Positions 8,807 to 19,238 are shown, counted from the first letter of the stretch. The stretch: 64,000 nucleotides of DNA from Xenorhabdus griffiniae (GCF_015163655.1 NZ_JADEUF010000001.1:62001-126000); one strand, 5' to 3'. The notes: a model not told the origin generated them from the letters alone. Made by a program: numbers and translations.

Positions 8807-9544
8807 TCATTTAATGGTATTCATAAGACTAATGCGCTGTTGTTCTAATTGGCTGGCTTTACTACATACTTCCACTTTTAAGCGTTTTAATTCTTGTTCC
8901 TGCTTTTTCCATTCTGTATCAAAACCATTTTGCATACCGCCTAACCCGCCAAGAAGAGACATTAGCATCTGTTTGCCATCACCATTTTGCTCGCTATTTT
9001 TCCGGCTCATTTCATTAATGCTATCTTGCAAGATACCACCAAGACTCTGTTCAATCAGTTTTTTGCCTTCAGGTTCTACCTGCTTGACTGCCTGAGCATT
9101 AAAAGCAAAGCCATTAGCACGGGTTTCAATCACTTTATCAACTTGTTTACTGAGGCCAGATTCCAATTGAGATAGACGGTTACGGATATTACTTTCCTTA
9201 CCCATTGTTTCGACCACTACTTTATCCAGTGACTGTCGTGCATTCGCCAAATGACTTAGCGCTTCTTTCTTAACCCAAGGTAAATCCTGACGGATCGTCT
9301 GTTGATATTGTTGGGCTTTGCTACGTTGTTCTGTATCCAGCGATAACACCTGACCGTCTCTGGTTATGGAACCATCAGGCAATATCTTTAAGTTTCCACT
9401 TGCCCCTGTGATCTGGACAGAATTTGGCGTGACAATAATGTCATCATTAAACGTCGCATGACATTCAGAATTCGCCTGTGCCTGAGTAACAATGGCTTGA
9501 GACACAAATATCAATATTGCAGCAATCGTGATCCTGCGTAACAT
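8807..9544 (-). CDS. yggN: YggN family periplasmic protein (DUF2884)
   Basis: 245 residues with a cleavable signal peptide (AIVTQAQANS). Conserved features include ECHATFNDDIIVTP near the N terminus, a helical middle and the QNGDGKQMLMSLLGGLGGMQ segment. Function unknown in E. coli. The yggN-glsB-yggL-trmB neighbourhood supports the assignment. Confidence 0.88.
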   Translation of the reverse strand: MLRRITIAAILIFVSQAIVTQAQANSECHATFNDDIIVTPNSVQITGASGNLKILPDGSITRDGQVLSLDTEQRSKAQQYQQTIRQDLPWVKKEALSHLANARQSLDKVVVETMGKESNIRNRLSQLESGLSKQVDKVIETRANGFAFNAQAVKQVEPEGKKLIEQSLGGILQDSINEMSRKNSEQNGDGKQMLMSLLGGLGGMQNGFDTEWKKQEQELKRLKVEVCSKASQLEQQRISLMNTIK

Positions 9545-9581
9545 ACCTTCTCCTGATTTTTAAAGTTAAGACACTGACAGG

Positions 9582-10508
9582 TTAAAAGATAGAGCGTCCA
9601 ATACGCCCGGCTAATTTTTCCAGTGCTGCACAACCTGCCAATGAGTTACCGGATTTATCCAGCTCAGGCGACCATACTGCAACCGTAAATTCTCCCGGCA
9701 CCACACAGATAATGCCGCCACCCACACCCGATTTCCCTGGCATACCGATCCTGAAAGCAAATTCGCCAGAGCCATCGTACATGCCACATGTCAACATAAG
9801 CGCATTAATCTGGCGAGTTTGTCGAAGGCTTAAAATTTGTTGGCCAGAACCCATCATTCGCCCTTGGTTGGCTAAATAAATAAAACATTGAGCCAATTCA
9901 ACACAATTCATCTTTAAGGCACAGTATTGGAAATATGTTTGCAAAACGGTAATAACATCGTTCTCAAAATTACCGAATGATTTCATCAGGTAAGCTATCG
10001 CGGCATTGCGGTTGGAATGCTCCATCTCTGAACGGGCAACGATATCGTCATAGCAAATCCTTTTTTGCCCGGTGAGGCTACGGACAAACTCCAGCATTCT
10101 ATGCTTAGGGGCACTTAAGCGAGATTGCAGCATATCGCAAATAATCAAGGCTCCGGCATTAATAAAAGGGTTACGGGGAATACCCTTTTCCAATTCCAAC
10201 TGTACCAATGAGTTAAACGGCTGCCCCGAAGGTTCCGTACCCACCCGTTGCCAGATATCCTCTTCCTTATAACGTGTCATTGCTAATGTTAAGCTCAACA
10301 CTTTAGAAATGGATTGGATGGAGAAGCGTTTTTCTGCATCTCCCGCTTTAAAAATTTGCCCATCGACCGTACAAATGGCCATTGCCAAATTGTCTGCCGG
10401 AACTTCTGCCAGAGCAGGAATATAATCCGCGACTCTTCCTTGACCAATCAAAGGGCGCACTTCTTCTAAGATATCTGCCAACAACGAATTAGAGAACCTT
10501 ACCTTCAC
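9582..10508 (-). CDS. glsB: Glutaminase 2
   Basis: Hydrolyses L-glutamine to glutamate and ammonia. Serine-dependent glutaminase fold with the catalytic S-x-x-K in FSIQSISKV, followed by [17 protein letters not shown] and GVGGGI. With the GTG at 10508 (GGAG eight bases upstream) it is 308 residues, the same as E. coli GlsB; the ATG at 10553 adds residues with no family match. Confidence 0.93.
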   Translation of the reverse strand: MKVRFSNSLLADILEEVRPLIGQGRVADYIPALAEVPADNLAMAICTVDGQIFKAGDAEKRFSIQSISKVLSLTLAMTRYKEEDIWQRVGTEPSGQPFNSLVQLELEKGIPRNPFINAGALIICDMLQSRLSAPKHRMLEFVRSLTGQKRICYDDIVARSEMEHSNRNAAIAYLMKSFGNFENDVITVLQTYFQYCALKMNCVELAQCFIYLANQGRMMGSGQQILSLRQTRQINALMLTCGMYDGSGEFAFRIGMPGKSGVGGGIICVVPGEFTVAVWSPELDKSGNSLAGCAALEKLAGRIGRSIF

Positions 10509-10527
10509 CACGTTTTCTCCAGACAAA

Positions 10528-10550
10528 CAGGGGCCCCTAAAGAGCCCCTG
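10528..10550. terminator. GC-rich hairpin between yggL and glsB
   Basis: CAGGGGC/GCCCCTG arms with a 9-nt loop, without a clear T tract. It sits between the end of yggL and the glsB start and may be an attenuating terminator. Confidence 0.4.
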
Positions 10551-10600
10551 CATACAGCGCTATTTTTACGTAATACGCTTTTTCTTAATGCAACAGCGAA

Positions 10601-10927
10601 TCAATCCCACCACACATCAAACAGTTCTGATGTGATAACGTCTTCCATACCGCGATCTTTCAGCCAATTCTCAACTAACTGGCGATGTTCTTCCGTACAT
10701 TTGCCGATTTTTTGCAGACAGACAATACCTTCCCATTGCAAATAACCGCTGGCATCCAGAGCAAGGCCATTTGGCTCGATCAGTTCTTCAATCAAGGCAT
10801 CAACCGTGCTATCAACAACCTCAACGGAGGTATCAGCCGGAAAATTCCACTTTATTGAAAAACCCAATTCCTGAAACTCATCAATACGCAATTTTTTACG
10901 CAGACGACGACTACGGTTTTTAGCCAT
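10601..10927 (-). CDS. yggL: YggL family ribosome-associated protein (DUF469)
   Basis: 108 residues, the E. coli length. Basic N terminus (NRSRRLRKKLRIDEFQELGF) and an acidic C terminus ending DVWWD. E. coli YggL is reported to bind the 50S subunit. It overlaps trmB by one base (ATGA-like junction), so the two are co-translated. Confidence 0.92.
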   Translation of the reverse strand: MAKNRSRRLRKKLRIDEFQELGFSIKWNFPADTSVEVVDSTVDALIEELIEPNGLALDASGYLQWEGIVCLQKIGKCTEEHRQLVENWLKDRGMEDVITSELFDVWWD

Positions 10928-11646
10928 TATTTTACCCTCTCAAACATTAGATCCCATACGCCATGACCTAACCGCTGACCACGCGTCTCAAATTTTGTGA
11001 CCGGGCGCGACTCAGGACGTGGCACATAATCACCGTTTTCCGATAAGTTGTGATACCCTTCTGCTGCGCTCATCACCTCCAGCATATGCTCTGCATATGG
11101 CTGCCAGTCAGTCGCCATATGGAAAACACCACCGATTTCTAGCTTACTTTTAACTAATTGAGCGAATTCAGGCTGCACAATTCTACGCTTGTTATGACGA
11201 GCTTTATGCCACGGATCAGGGAAGAAAAGCTGAACCATTGCCAGGCTCTGATCTGGGATCATGTTGTTCAATACTTCGATAGCATCATGGCACATCACTC
11301 GCAGATTACTGAGATTTTCATCTTCTGCGGATGCCAAACACGCTCCAACTCCCGGCGCATGAACTTCGATTCCCCAAAAGTTTTTATCTGGATTTTCGCT
11401 TGCCATTGTGACCAATGATGCGCCCATACCAAAACCGATTTCCAGCACAACAGGGGCTTTACGGCCAAAGATCTCTTCCATATTGGACAATTCTGCCTGA
11501 TAGTCCACGCCCATCTCTGGCCACACATTATCAAGCGCTTGCTGCTGGCGACTCGTTAACCGCCCCTGCCGACGCACAAAACTGCGGACACGGCGCAACG
11601 CCCTGCCATTTTCATTATATTCCGGTGAAATTACGTTATTTATCAT
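10927..11646 (-). CDS. trmB: tRNA (guanine-N7)-methyltransferase
   Basis: SAM-dependent m7G46 methylation of tRNA. The GFGMGAS SAM-binding loop, the [15 protein letters not shown] catalytic/tRNA-binding motif and the terminal [13 protein letters not shown] are all present. The ATG at 11646 gives 239 residues, as in E. coli; the ATG at 11727 adds an unrelated 27-residue leader. It lies in an operon with yggL. Confidence 0.95.
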   Translation of the reverse strand: MINNVISPEYNENGRALRRVRSFVRRQGRLTSRQQQALDNVWPEMGVDYQAELSNMEEIFGRKAPVVLEIGFGMGASLVTMASENPDKNFWGIEVHAPGVGACLASAEDENLSNLRVMCHDAIEVLNNMIPDQSLAMVQLFFPDPWHKARHNKRRIVQPEFAQLVKSKLEIGGVFHMATDWQPYAEHMLEVMSAAEGYHNLSENGDYVPRPESRPVTKFETRGQRLGHGVWDLMFERVK

Positions 11647-11727
11647 GGTACTTTTTGTCAGTTTTAAAGACATTTTTTCAGGCGTCCGGGACTTTATATA
11701 CCGCAGGAGCGCCCAAAGAGAGCGCAA

Positions 11728-12096
11728 TTATGCAAAGATGGCTGAGTTTATCAAGTTCAGTGTCCATAAGCACAACTTTAATGCTATGTTTGCGTAAGAT
11801 ATAGAATTACTTACTTAACTTATTGATATTAAATATTTTTAATATTTTTAATTCTACACAAACTCCTATACAACTTACTTTGAACTAAGAAGCTTCACCA
11901 ATATTATTATTCTGTTGGTATTTTTTCGACCTGTGATCCAGCACTTCCACAATCAAAATCAGATGGATACGCTAACCGTTCCAACGCTATGAAGCGGTGC
12001 AACTATTGTATCAGGAGTTATTGAGAAAAGAGTAATGACAGTTTCTGGGAGTGAAAAGATATCCGACCAAGGCTTAATGCGACGCAACTTGTCATT
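11728..12096. other. Intergenic stretch without a supported gene
   Basis: About 370 bp between trmB (-) and the dehydrogenase gene (-). The first 150 bp is A/T-rich. The rest (11930-12090) has higher GC and short broken reading frames, as decayed coding DNA would, but I could not assign it to a family. Confidence 0.4.
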
Positions 12097-13002
12097 TCAT
12101 GCCTTTTTAATCGCCAACTTGGACAGAATGGCCTGCTGAACCTTTAATGCTGCATTTAATATAGCTGAGGAAGTCGACCCCGCGATATGGGGTGTCAACA
12201 GGGCCTCATCAAAAGCCTGAATTGGCGTAGAGAATTGTTCTCCTTCATTTTCGAAAGTATCCAGAGCCACACCGGAGAGCCAACCGGGGTTTTGTTGCAT
12301 GAATAACGCGAGAGCCTTTTCATCGATCAAACCGCCACGCGCAGTATTAAGTAAGTAGGCACCTTTTCTAAAATGAGGAAGGATGGCACTGTTAATTAGA
12401 TAATGGGTTTCAGTAGTAAGAGGAAGATGTAACGAAATCATATCATTACTAGTAACCAACGCTTTGATATTACTGGCCCGACGAACACCTAAAGCCTCTG
12501 CATTTTCATCAGTGAATCGTGGGCTGCCCAGGATTGTCACCTGAGAGGTAAAGGGTTTTAACAAATGTAATAGCGCTTGGGAAATGGCGCCACTGCCAAC
12601 CAGTCCTATGCTGATATCATTCAATGAGCGTGAAGGCGGTCGCATTGTTTTCGTCCAGCTACCTCCGCGCATTTGTCGTTGATGCCAGTCTGTTCGATGT
12701 AATAGTGCCAGCATTTGCAATAAGGTGAATTCAGCGACGGCTGTCGCATTTGAACCCGGAGTGTTAATCACTTCTATTTTAAGTGATTCTGCTGCCTGGA
12801 TATCGATATGATTCAGTCCAACCCCTGCTTGGCCAATCACCTGTAACGGTGTAGTCAGTTTTTTTCCAACTAAATTGCACAATAAATCCTTTCTGACAGG
12901 AATGTTAATAACTAATTCAATATCAGGAGAGAGATAGCCATTTATTTCTTTATCAAATAACTCTCCCGGGAGTGTATCTAACAAAAAAATTTTCTTTTTC
13001 AT
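12097..13002 (-). CDS. D-isomer-specific 2-hydroxyacid dehydrogenase family protein
   Basis: 301 residues from the ATG at 13002. NAD-binding motif LVGSGAISQALL (a G-x-G-x-x-S variant of GxGxxG). Catalytic Arg in SLHLPLT...TARGGLIDE, Glu in DTFENEG and His in LTPHIAGST are all visible. It reduces a 2-keto acid to a D-2-hydroxy acid or the reverse; the substrate is unknown. It is inserted between trmB and mutY, which are neighbours in E. coli, so it is an accessory gene. Confidence 0.85.
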   Translation of the reverse strand: MKKKIFLLDTLPGELFDKEINGYLSPDIELVINIPVRKDLLCNLVGKKLTTPLQVIGQAGVGLNHIDIQAAESLKIEVINTPGSNATAVAEFTLLQMLALLHRTDWHQRQMRGGSWTKTMRPPSRSLNDISIGLVGSGAISQALLHLLKPFTSQVTILGSPRFTDENAEALGVRRASNIKALVTSNDMISLHLPLTTETHYLINSAILPHFRKGAYLLNTARGGLIDEKALALFMQQNPGWLSGVALDTFENEGEQFSTPIQAFDEALLTPHIAGSTSSAILNAALKVQQAILSKLAIKKA

Positions 13003-13323
13003 ACATTGCATCCCCCTGTCAGCCTATTACTAAGTCTGCCAGCTTCTCTACCAATATTGTGTAAAAAAATTTATAGGCGGTTTCTATACAGAAAACTATG
13101 CAATAAATTGCATAGATTTAGAAAGCTAATACTGAACTGCGAGAGAATACAATGGCGTGATTCACTTGATTTTAATGTGATTAGTGGGCTTTCATAGACG
13201 GTGGGATAAGTATGTTTACAGTTTGCGTACTGCTTCGAAACAAAGTTCGGGTTTACACCAAGGTTACACTATGTTGCAATCCCGCTCACGAAACAATTAC
13301 CAAATATAAAGACAATTATTCTA

Positions 13324-14364
13324 ATGATGGAAGCTGAGCAATTTTCACAAGTGGTACTTGAGTGGTATCACCGCTACGGCCGCAAAACTTTGCCGTGGCA
13401 GTTAGAAAAAACATCCTATCACGTCTGGCTTTCAGAGGTGATGCTGCAACAAACCCAAGTTGCGACGGTCATTCCCTATTTCCAAAAATTTATTTCACGT
13501 TTTCCCAATGTTGCTTCTTTGGCTGCTGCCCCTCTGGACGAAGTTCTCCATTTGTGGACTGGGCTGGGATATTACGCCCGTGCCCGCAATTTACATAAAG
13601 CCGCACAACAGATTGTGACATTGCACAATGGCAAATTTCCGACCACCTTTGACGATGTTGTTGCACTGCCTGGTGTAGGGCGTTCAACTGCCGGAGCCAT
13701 TCTCTCATTGTCCCAAGGCAAGCATTTTCCGATCCTTGATGGTAACGTAAAACGTGTTTTGGCCCGCTGCTACGCTGTTGATGGTTGGCCGGGGAAAAAA
13801 GAAGTTGAAAGCCAATTATGGGATATCAGCACGCGCGTAACTCCCAAGCAAGGTGTCGAATATTTCAATCAGGCGATGATGGATTTGGGTGCGATAGTCT
13901 GTACCCGCAGCAAACCAAAATGTGAAATTTGTCCACTTAATACGGGTTGTATCGCTTACGCCAATCACAGTTGGGCAAACTATCCGGGGAAAAAACCGAA
14001 ACAAAGCATTCCTGAAAAAACAGCCTACTTTTTATTAATGCAACACGGCGATATGGTTTGGCTGGAGCAGCGCCCACTTTCTGGTATTTGGGGTGGTTTG
14101 TTTGCTTTCCCCCAATTTGCTGATCAAGTATCACTGGAACAATGGCTAAAAAACTCAGGTATCTCGCACAGCAAACTTGAACAACTGACAGCATTTCGCC
14201 ACACATTCAGTCATTTTCATTTAGATATCGTTCCTATTAAAATCGATATTTTAACTTTTGATTCTTGCATGGATGAAAGTAAGGGACTTTGGTATAACTT
14301 ACGTCAGCCAGCAACCATTGGATTGGCAGCACCCGTTGAGTACCTTTTGCAACAATTGGGTTAA
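13324..14364 (+). CDS. mutY: Adenine DNA glycosylase
   Basis: Removes adenine mispaired with 8-oxoguanine. Catalytic Glu38 ([10 protein letters not shown]), helix-hairpin-helix [13 protein letters not shown], Asp139 in ILDGNVKR, the [4Fe-4S] loop C193-x6-C200-x2-C203-x5-C209, and a C-terminal NUDIX-like 8-oxoG recognition domain ([12 protein letters not shown]). 346 residues, close to E. coli (350). First gene of the conserved mutY-yggX-mltC order. Confidence 0.96.
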   Translation: MMEAEQFSQVVLEWYHRYGRKTLPWQLEKTSYHVWLSEVMLQQTQVATVIPYFQKFISRFPNVASLAAAPLDEVLHLWTGLGYYARARNLHKAAQQIVTLHNGKFPTTFDDVVALPGVGRSTAGAILSLSQGKHFPILDGNVKRVLARCYAVDGWPGKKEVESQLWDISTRVTPKQGVEYFNQAMMDLGAIVCTRSKPKCEICPLNTGCIAYANHSWANYPGKKPKQSIPEKTAYFLLMQHGDMVWLEQRPLSGIWGGLFAFPQFADQVSLEQWLKNSGISHSKLEQLTAFRHTFSHFHLDIVPIKIDILTFDSCMDESKGLWYNLRQPATIGLAAPVEYLLQQLG

Positions 14365-14390
14365 GTTGCCTACTATTTTGAGGATTAATT

Positions 14391-14663
14391 ATGAGCAGAA
14401 CTATTTTTTGCACTTTTTTACAACGAGAAGCGGAAGGCCAAGATTTTCAGCTCTATCCAGGGGAATTGGGCAAGCGTATTTTCAATGAGATTTCAAAAGA
14501 AGCATGGCAACAGTGGATGAATAAACAAACCATGCTGATTAATGAAAAAAAACTCAATACCATGAATCCAGAAGATCGCAAACTGCTTGAACAAGAGATG
14601 GTGAAATTCCTGTTTGAAGGACATGATATTAAAATCGACGGTTATACACCTCCGGAACAATAA
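14391..14663 (+). CDS. yggX: YggX, Fe(II)-trafficking / oxidative protection protein
   Basis: 90 residues with the conserved [20 protein letters not shown] terminus and a single cysteine, as in E. coli YggX. It protects Fe-S clusters from oxidants and acts with MutY in iron homeostasis in Salmonella. Located 26 bp after mutY. Confidence 0.95.
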   Translation: MSRTIFCTFLQREAEGQDFQLYPGELGKRIFNEISKEAWQQWMNKQTMLINEKKLNTMNPEDRKLLEQEMVKFLFEGHDIKIDGYTPPEQ

Positions 14664-14774
14664 TATTACTATTCGATTAGTATAGATTGACAAAATAAGA
14701 GCCATTTTGTATGGCTCTAAACATTGATTGAAACCTAAATATCCAACAGTATTAATATCCAACGGCATTGTAAA

Positions 14775-15848
14775 ATGAAAAGACTGCTGGCCCTGATCCT
14801 CCTTGCTCCACTTTTAATTTCCTGTTCTAGCAAAAAAGACGTTGAATACAACGAAGAATATATAAAAGACACCAATGGATTCGATATTTTGATGGGACAA
14901 TTTGCCCACGATATTGAAAATATTTGGGGTTTGCAGGAAGTTTTAATCGCAGGCCCAAAAGATTACGTTAAATATACAGATCACTATAAGACCCGCAGCC
15001 ATATTAATTTTGAGACGGGAAACATTACGATTGAAACCATTTCCCCCATTGAACCCGCTGAACATTTACGCAAAGCGATCGTTACAACTTTGCTGATGGG
15101 AGATGATCCTGGAACTATCGATCTTTATTCCGACGCCAACGATATTCAGATCAGCAAAGAACCCTTTCTATATGGACAGGTCTTAGATAACACTGGTGAA
15201 CCCATTCGCTGGGAGTGGCGCGCACGTCATTTTGCCAATTATCTGATCCAAAATAAATTGCAAAAACGTCAATCGGGGTTACACATCATTTGGTCAGTTA
15301 CCATACAGTTGGTGCCTAACCATTTAGACAAACGTGCCCATAAATACCTTCCTATCGTTCGCAAAGCATCCATAAAATATGGCGTTGATGAATCTCTCAT
15401 CCTTGCCATCATGCAGACTGAATCCAGTTTTAACCCTTATGCCGTCAGCCGTTCTGATGCCTTGGGGCTTATGCAGGTAATGCAACACACTGCCGGACGA
15501 GATGTTTTCAAGATGCAAGGAAAATCAGGCCAGCCTAGCCGCAATTATCTCTTCGATCCTGAGAACAACATCGATGCCGGCACTGCCTATTTGTCGATAT
15601 TGCAAAATACCTATTTAGGGGAAATCAAAAACGCGACCTCACGCCGATATTCCGTTATTACCGCTTACAATGGCGGTGCTGGCAGTGTATTACGCGTATT
15701 CGCCAATGATAAAAAGAAAGCGATTCAAATCATCAACTCAATGGAACCTGGTGAAGTTTATTCAACCCTGACCAATAAACACCCTTCTGCTGAATCACGT
15801 CGCTATTTGATGAAAGTGAACAATGCACAGAAAAGCTATCGCAGATAG
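14775..15848 (+). CDS. mltC: Membrane-bound lytic murein transglycosylase C
   Basis: Outer-membrane lipoprotein that cleaves the MurNAc-GlcNAc bond to form 1,6-anhydro ends. Lipobox LLISC with lipidated Cys17, N-terminal DUF3393 domain, then the SLT domain with catalytic Glu in [13 protein letters not shown], the GLMQV motif and the AYNGGAG motif. 357 residues, like E. coli. Confidence 0.96.
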   Translation: MKRLLALILLAPLLISCSSKKDVEYNEEYIKDTNGFDILMGQFAHDIENIWGLQEVLIAGPKDYVKYTDHYKTRSHINFETGNITIETISPIEPAEHLRKAIVTTLLMGDDPGTIDLYSDANDIQISKEPFLYGQVLDNTGEPIRWEWRARHFANYLIQNKLQKRQSGLHIIWSVTIQLVPNHLDKRAHKYLPIVRKASIKYGVDESLILAIMQTESSFNPYAVSRSDALGLMQVMQHTAGRDVFKMQGKSGQPSRNYLFDPENNIDAGTAYLSILQNTYLGEIKNATSRRYSVITAYNGGAGSVLRVFANDKKKAIQIINSMEPGEVYSTLTNKHPSAESRRYLMKVNNAQKSYRR

Positions 15849-15882
15849 TTGATAATCAATGAGCGGATAGTAGGAAAATAAC

Positions 15883-15910
15883 AAATGGAGAGGCGATTGT
15901 TTCTCCATTT
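15883..15910 (+). terminator. Terminator-like hairpin after mltC
   Basis: Stem AAATGGAGA/TCTCCATTT (9 bp) with a 10-nt loop, then TGTTTAG. It ends the mutY-yggX-mltC transcript. Confidence 0.65.
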
Positions 15911-16013
15911 TGTTTAGATTTATAGCTTATTGTGTGAATTAAAAGCATATAAATAAATTTATGTAGAAAGTGTTTGACGGATTGGGCTGAATACGGTTTA
16001 ATGCGCCCCGTTA

Positions 16014-16089
16014 GCCCGGATAGCTCAGTCGGTAGAGCAGGGGATTGAAAATCCCCGTGTCGGTGGTTCGATTCCGCCTCCGGGCACCA
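16014..16089 (+). tRNA. pheV: tRNA-Phe (GAA); its 3' end is the ICE attachment site
   Basis: 76-nt cloverleaf with encoded CCA: acceptor GCCCGGA/TCCGGGC, D-loop AGCTCAGTCGGTAGAGC, anticodon stem-loop with GAA at 16047-16049, T-loop GGTTCGATTCC. The DNA changes immediately after it to an integrase-led element, so the 3' part of the tRNA is the likely attL core. The matching attR copy would lie outside the window. The symbol pheV is by analogy with E. coli. Confidence 0.97.
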
Positions 16090-16252
16090 AATTCCCTAAC
16101 CTGGGCGTTGAAAGTGAGAAACTCAACGAACAGTAAAACTTCTGGAAACTGGATTTCAATCATGCTTAGTTGGTAGTTGAACGCATGGTTGAATGTAAAC
16201 CTAAAAGAGGAATGCATGTTGCATCATGTATTCTTCTTCTCGTCTATTTTTA

Positions 16253-16286
16253 TACATAGAGTTGGACTATTCGTCAACTCTATGTA
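16253..16286. terminator. Strong hairpin between tRNA-Phe and the integrase
   Basis: 12-bp perfect stem TACATAGAGTTG/CAACTCTATGTA with a 10-nt loop, followed on the + strand by an A/T tract containing eight T. It probably ends the tRNA transcript and shields the host from the leftward integrase transcript. The 16090-16252 stretch holds no supported gene. Confidence 0.75.
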
Positions 16287-16307
16287 AATTTTTTTTAATT
16301 TTTCTGC

Positions 16308-17372
16308 CTATCTCATCACAGTCAAACGTTTATGTTCCCCACCTAACCCCATGCCTAGGTAGGTAGATAGCTCATTCTCTAACATGTGAAGAGTGTTATG
16401 AATATCTTGGCCTATATATTCCATCGTAGAAGACAAGCTTCTATGCCCCAACACATTCTTTGTCAAGTGCATATTACGGTCAGGGCTACGCATTAATGTG
16501 GTTGCTAACGTATGACGAAAACGGTGTGGGCTAACTGGAAAACCACATTCCGTAGAAAAACGCCGAAAAAATGATTTCACAGGTTGGCTATCAATTATCT
16601 TTTCTCTATCTACTTCTCTATCTGATAACCGATGTACATTGAAAAATATGTCATTAGGAGTAGCTCCTCTTAATACCATTTCATTTAACAAATTTTGCAA
16701 TAGTGGTTTCAGTGGGCTTAATAAAGCTACTTGGTGCTCACAATGGTTTTTACTACTTTCGCTCCGTAAGAAAATGGCATTTTCTTCAAAATCAATATCT
16801 TTGATCCGAATATGAACTAATTGGTTTAAACGTATACCCGTTAATCGAAATGTTTCCATTACAACAATCCAAAATCGTGTCGGGTATAATGCACAACAGC
16901 GATAAGTAGCTTGCTGTGCTGATAATTCCTTCTCTAGTTGCGTAAACCTTTCAAAAACACGATACATAGTACGAAGCTGTGCTTCTGTAAAAACTTTCTT
17001 CCTTTTTATCCCTGGTTCAACCTGGCTATCAAAAAACGGGTTATCTTTACTTGTTTCAGCTAACAAACCTTTTTTTATCCAAAAGCTATATAGCACTTGC
17101 ATATGTCTAGCTTTTGTATTCCAAGTTCTTTCTGCCACACCTCTAATATTTAACTCATGCCTACGCCAACGCAAAACATGTTTATGAGTTACTTCTTCTG
17201 GGTTTATTTGTATATTTTCTATTCCCCTTAAATATTTAAGAAATAGTCTAACCACCTTACGATACGTTTTTTCTGTATCTGGGCGCAGAACCTTTGAGTA
17301 AAAATACTCATCCAATAGTTCATACCAAATAGGATCATCTTTTTCTTGCTTTAAAGACATTTGTTTTTTCAT
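16308..17372 (-). CDS. Tyrosine recombinase (XerC/D-like ICE integrase)
   Basis: 354 residues from the ATG at 17372, chosen because GGAAG lies eight bases upstream; an ATG at 17387 is also in frame. SAM-like N-terminal domain (residues 15-110), then the catalytic domain with Arg in TGIRLNQL, the HxxR box in SPHRFRHTLATTL, the GH box LGHRSLSSTMEYI and its nucleophile Tyr. Similar XerC/D-like integrases sit next to traI at the tRNA end of pKLC102/PFGI-1 elements. It should catalyse integration into and excision from tRNA-Phe. Confidence 0.88.
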   Translation of the reverse strand: MKKQMSLKQEKDDPIWYELLDEYFYSKVLRPDTEKTYRKVVRLFLKYLRGIENIQINPEEVTHKHVLRWRRHELNIRGVAERTWNTKARHMQVLYSFWIKKGLLAETSKDNPFFDSQVEPGIKRKKVFTEAQLRTMYRVFERFTQLEKELSAQQATYRCCALYPTRFWIVVMETFRLTGIRLNQLVHIRIKDIDFEENAIFLRSESSKNHCEHQVALLSPLKPLLQNLLNEMVLRGATPNDIFFNVHRLSDREVDREKIIDSQPVKSFFRRFSTECGFPVSPHRFRHTLATTLMRSPDRNMHLTKNVLGHRSLSSTMEYIGQDIHNTLHMLENELSTYLGMGLGGEHKRLTVMR

Positions 17373-17403
17373 AAGGAATACTTCCATAATAATTTTCTTA
17401 GTA

Positions 17404-19050
17404 TCATTCTGAGGAAAAATCGACGAAGAGACTGTCTGGGGTGAATTCAGAAAAAATCAAACTCATTTTCACTAAATATCCGCTAGCACGTAAAAATTTA
17501 TTATTTTTACATGCTTCCTCTGTAACAGGAACTGGATATATTTTGCATGTGTAATGGCGTTTTCTTCTGTTTCCCTTCTTTTCGACTCTATGCACATTCA
17601 ATGACTCGAATGCAGATAATAATTGCTTATGATCGATTTCTAGTTCTGGGTGTTGGCGCAAAAAAAGAAAAAAGATTGCTGGAGTTTGTAAAAATACAAA
17701 CCCTGCAACGCAATGTACTTTTGCGCTAGCAGTGTTGTACTCAATTTTTTCAGCCTGCAACCCTTGTTTAAGCCATTGCCAAAATTTGACCTTCAATGGT
17801 TCATTTTTTCCTTGTTCTTGTCCATCCATCCTTATGTGTGCTTCCTCTGTGTCCTTTTCCTCTCTCCCTTTAAGAAACACATTTTCTTCTATAATTTCAA
17901 CTGATTTATTTTCAGCAAGTGAATTATTTCTAATTTTACTTTCACCATTGGGCAATTCATGCTCAACATGTTGATTTTTCAAACTATTTAATGATGAACT
18001 ATCAACACAGTTGTCTTGCTCTTTTTGTGCTACTTCTTCTTCTTTTATGTCTAAAAGCGACATTGCTGTTTTTAAATCATCACTAATAGCTTCTTTTGTG
18101 TTCACTACAAAAGCAGTTTCTGATAGTTCCTCTTTTTGGGACGTAGTTTCATTAAATGCACTTTTTAGTGACACTATATCTAAACTCTGCGTTTCTTCTT
18201 GAATTTTGTTTGCATCACTCTGTGTGTATATTGCAGATTGGGTTGGAGGTATAATGCTAATATTTTCAGTTGGTTCTAAAACAGAATTATTAATATTTTT
18301 TCCTATAACATCATTTATATTTGGCAACTTATTTACAGCTTCATCTATCAAATTACTAACATCTCTTCCACCTTCCCATTTTCCTACCATACAGTGCATT
18401 AAAGCTTGTAGTGCCACAGGAGTTTCACTCAACCAGTAAATAACTTTTTCTGGTAACAGTGTATAGCTCATTAATGCACCTGAGACAGAACGCAATTCCT
18501 CTAAATTTGAACTATTAGGCTTGGATCTAAATCGGTAGGCTTTATTTGGTGTCACTACTCCAGGCATCCAGCACGTTTGATCTATATACTCTCCATCAAA
18601 TTGTCCCATCAACGGTAACCAATGAAACATTGATGCATAAAAGACTACCGCGTTCCAAGCGCTGCTTTGACTAGATTGTTCTTCCGGTAATGCTCCGGTT
18701 GGCAATAACTTTTTTTTTGATAGTCTGACTGAATAGACCATGGTAAGTAATGTAAGGTCAAGCAGCCCTCCTTCCAGAGCAAAAATTCCCCGATTAAACG
18801 CTGGCAAGTTCTGAATTCGTTCTGCGGCTGAAGACAATGGGAATAAAAAAAATTCTTGATATTGTGCTTTTGATAGAGAAGCATTTTCCCAAAGTTGCTG
18901 TAAGCAATTCTTACGTAATGTAGTATTAAACAAGTCACATGATTTTTTAGGCAGAAAATAACCATCTGGTGCAACGGGTATCTCGCTTTTAGATTTGTTT
19001 CCCCCCGAAACATCGAAACTACTATTTAACCACTTTTTAAATATCTTCAT
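17404..19050 (-). CDS. TraI_2/MobH relaxase-like protein lacking catalytic histidines
   Basis: 548 residues. The N-terminal 230 residues follow the PFGI-1-class TraI relaxase fold: PDGYFLP, LPAFNRG...GGLLD, LLPTGALPEEQ, AWNAVVFYASMFH. The C-terminal part (about 430-530, VKFWQWLKQGLQ...VHRVEKKGNRRKRHYTCKIYPV) matches the TraI_2 C-terminal domain. Between them is a long acidic linker. The metal-binding HHH before GG is replaced by G-I-F, the following DH by D-L, and the HD pair by H-W. It is therefore unlikely to nick DNA by the MobH mechanism. It lies between integrase and helicase, the normal traI position. It may be a decayed or repurposed relaxase. Confidence 0.75.
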   Translation of the reverse strand: MKIFKKWLNSSFDVSGGNKSKSEIPVAPDGYFLPKKSCDLFNTTLRKNCLQQLWENASLSKAQYQEFFLFPLSSAAERIQNLPAFNRGIFALEGGLLDLTLLTMVYSVRLSKKKLLPTGALPEEQSSQSSAWNAVVFYASMFHWLPLMGQFDGEYIDQTCWMPGVVTPNKAYRFRSKPNSSNLEELRSVSGALMSYTLLPEKVIYWLSETPVALQALMHCMVGKWEGGRDVSNLIDEAVNKLPNINDVIGKNINNSVLEPTENISIIPPTQSAIYTQSDANKIQEETQSLDIVSLKSAFNETTSQKEELSETAFVVNTKEAISDDLKTAMSLLDIKEEEVAQKEQDNCVDSSSLNSLKNQHVEHELPNGESKIRNNSLAENKSVEIIEENVFLKGREEKDTEEAHIRMDGQEQGKNEPLKVKFWQWLKQGLQAEKIEYNTASAKVHCVAGFVFLQTPAIFFLFLRQHPELEIDHKQLLSAFESLNVHRVEKKGNRRKRHYTCKIYPVPVTEEACKNNKFLRASGYLVKMSLIFSEFTPDSLFVDFSSE

Positions 19051-19238
19051 ATAAATCTTCCGGTAATTTCAGTAAAACATTAAACACACTTTCCATGATT
19101 TTTTAGGTAAAAAAAATAACCATCTGATGTAACGGATATCTCGCTTTTAGATTTGTTTCCCCCCGAAACACCGAAACTACTATTCGATTTTTAAACATCT
19201 TCGCATAAGTCTTCTGATGATTTCAGTAAAACATTAGA
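18938..19238. repeat. Diverged tandem duplication spanning the traI-like start and helicase end
   Basis: 18938-19093 and 19094-19238 are two copies in tandem: CATGATTTTTTAGG, TATCTCGCTTTTAGATT and TTTCCCCCCGAAACA recur in order in both, as does GATTTCAGTAAAACATTA. Copy one covers the N-terminal codons of the traI-like gene and a copy of the helicase tail. Copy two covers a broken traI start and the real helicase tail. An old unequal recombination is the simplest explanation. Confidence 0.85.

Noticed and set aside
11930-12090. Possible transposase fragment
   Set aside because: Short broken frames only; no DDE or serine motif and no terminal repeats could be found.
16011-16217. Reading frame antisense to tRNA-Phe
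   Set aside because: Overlaps the tRNA completely at one end and matches the common spurious translation of tRNA antisense DNA.
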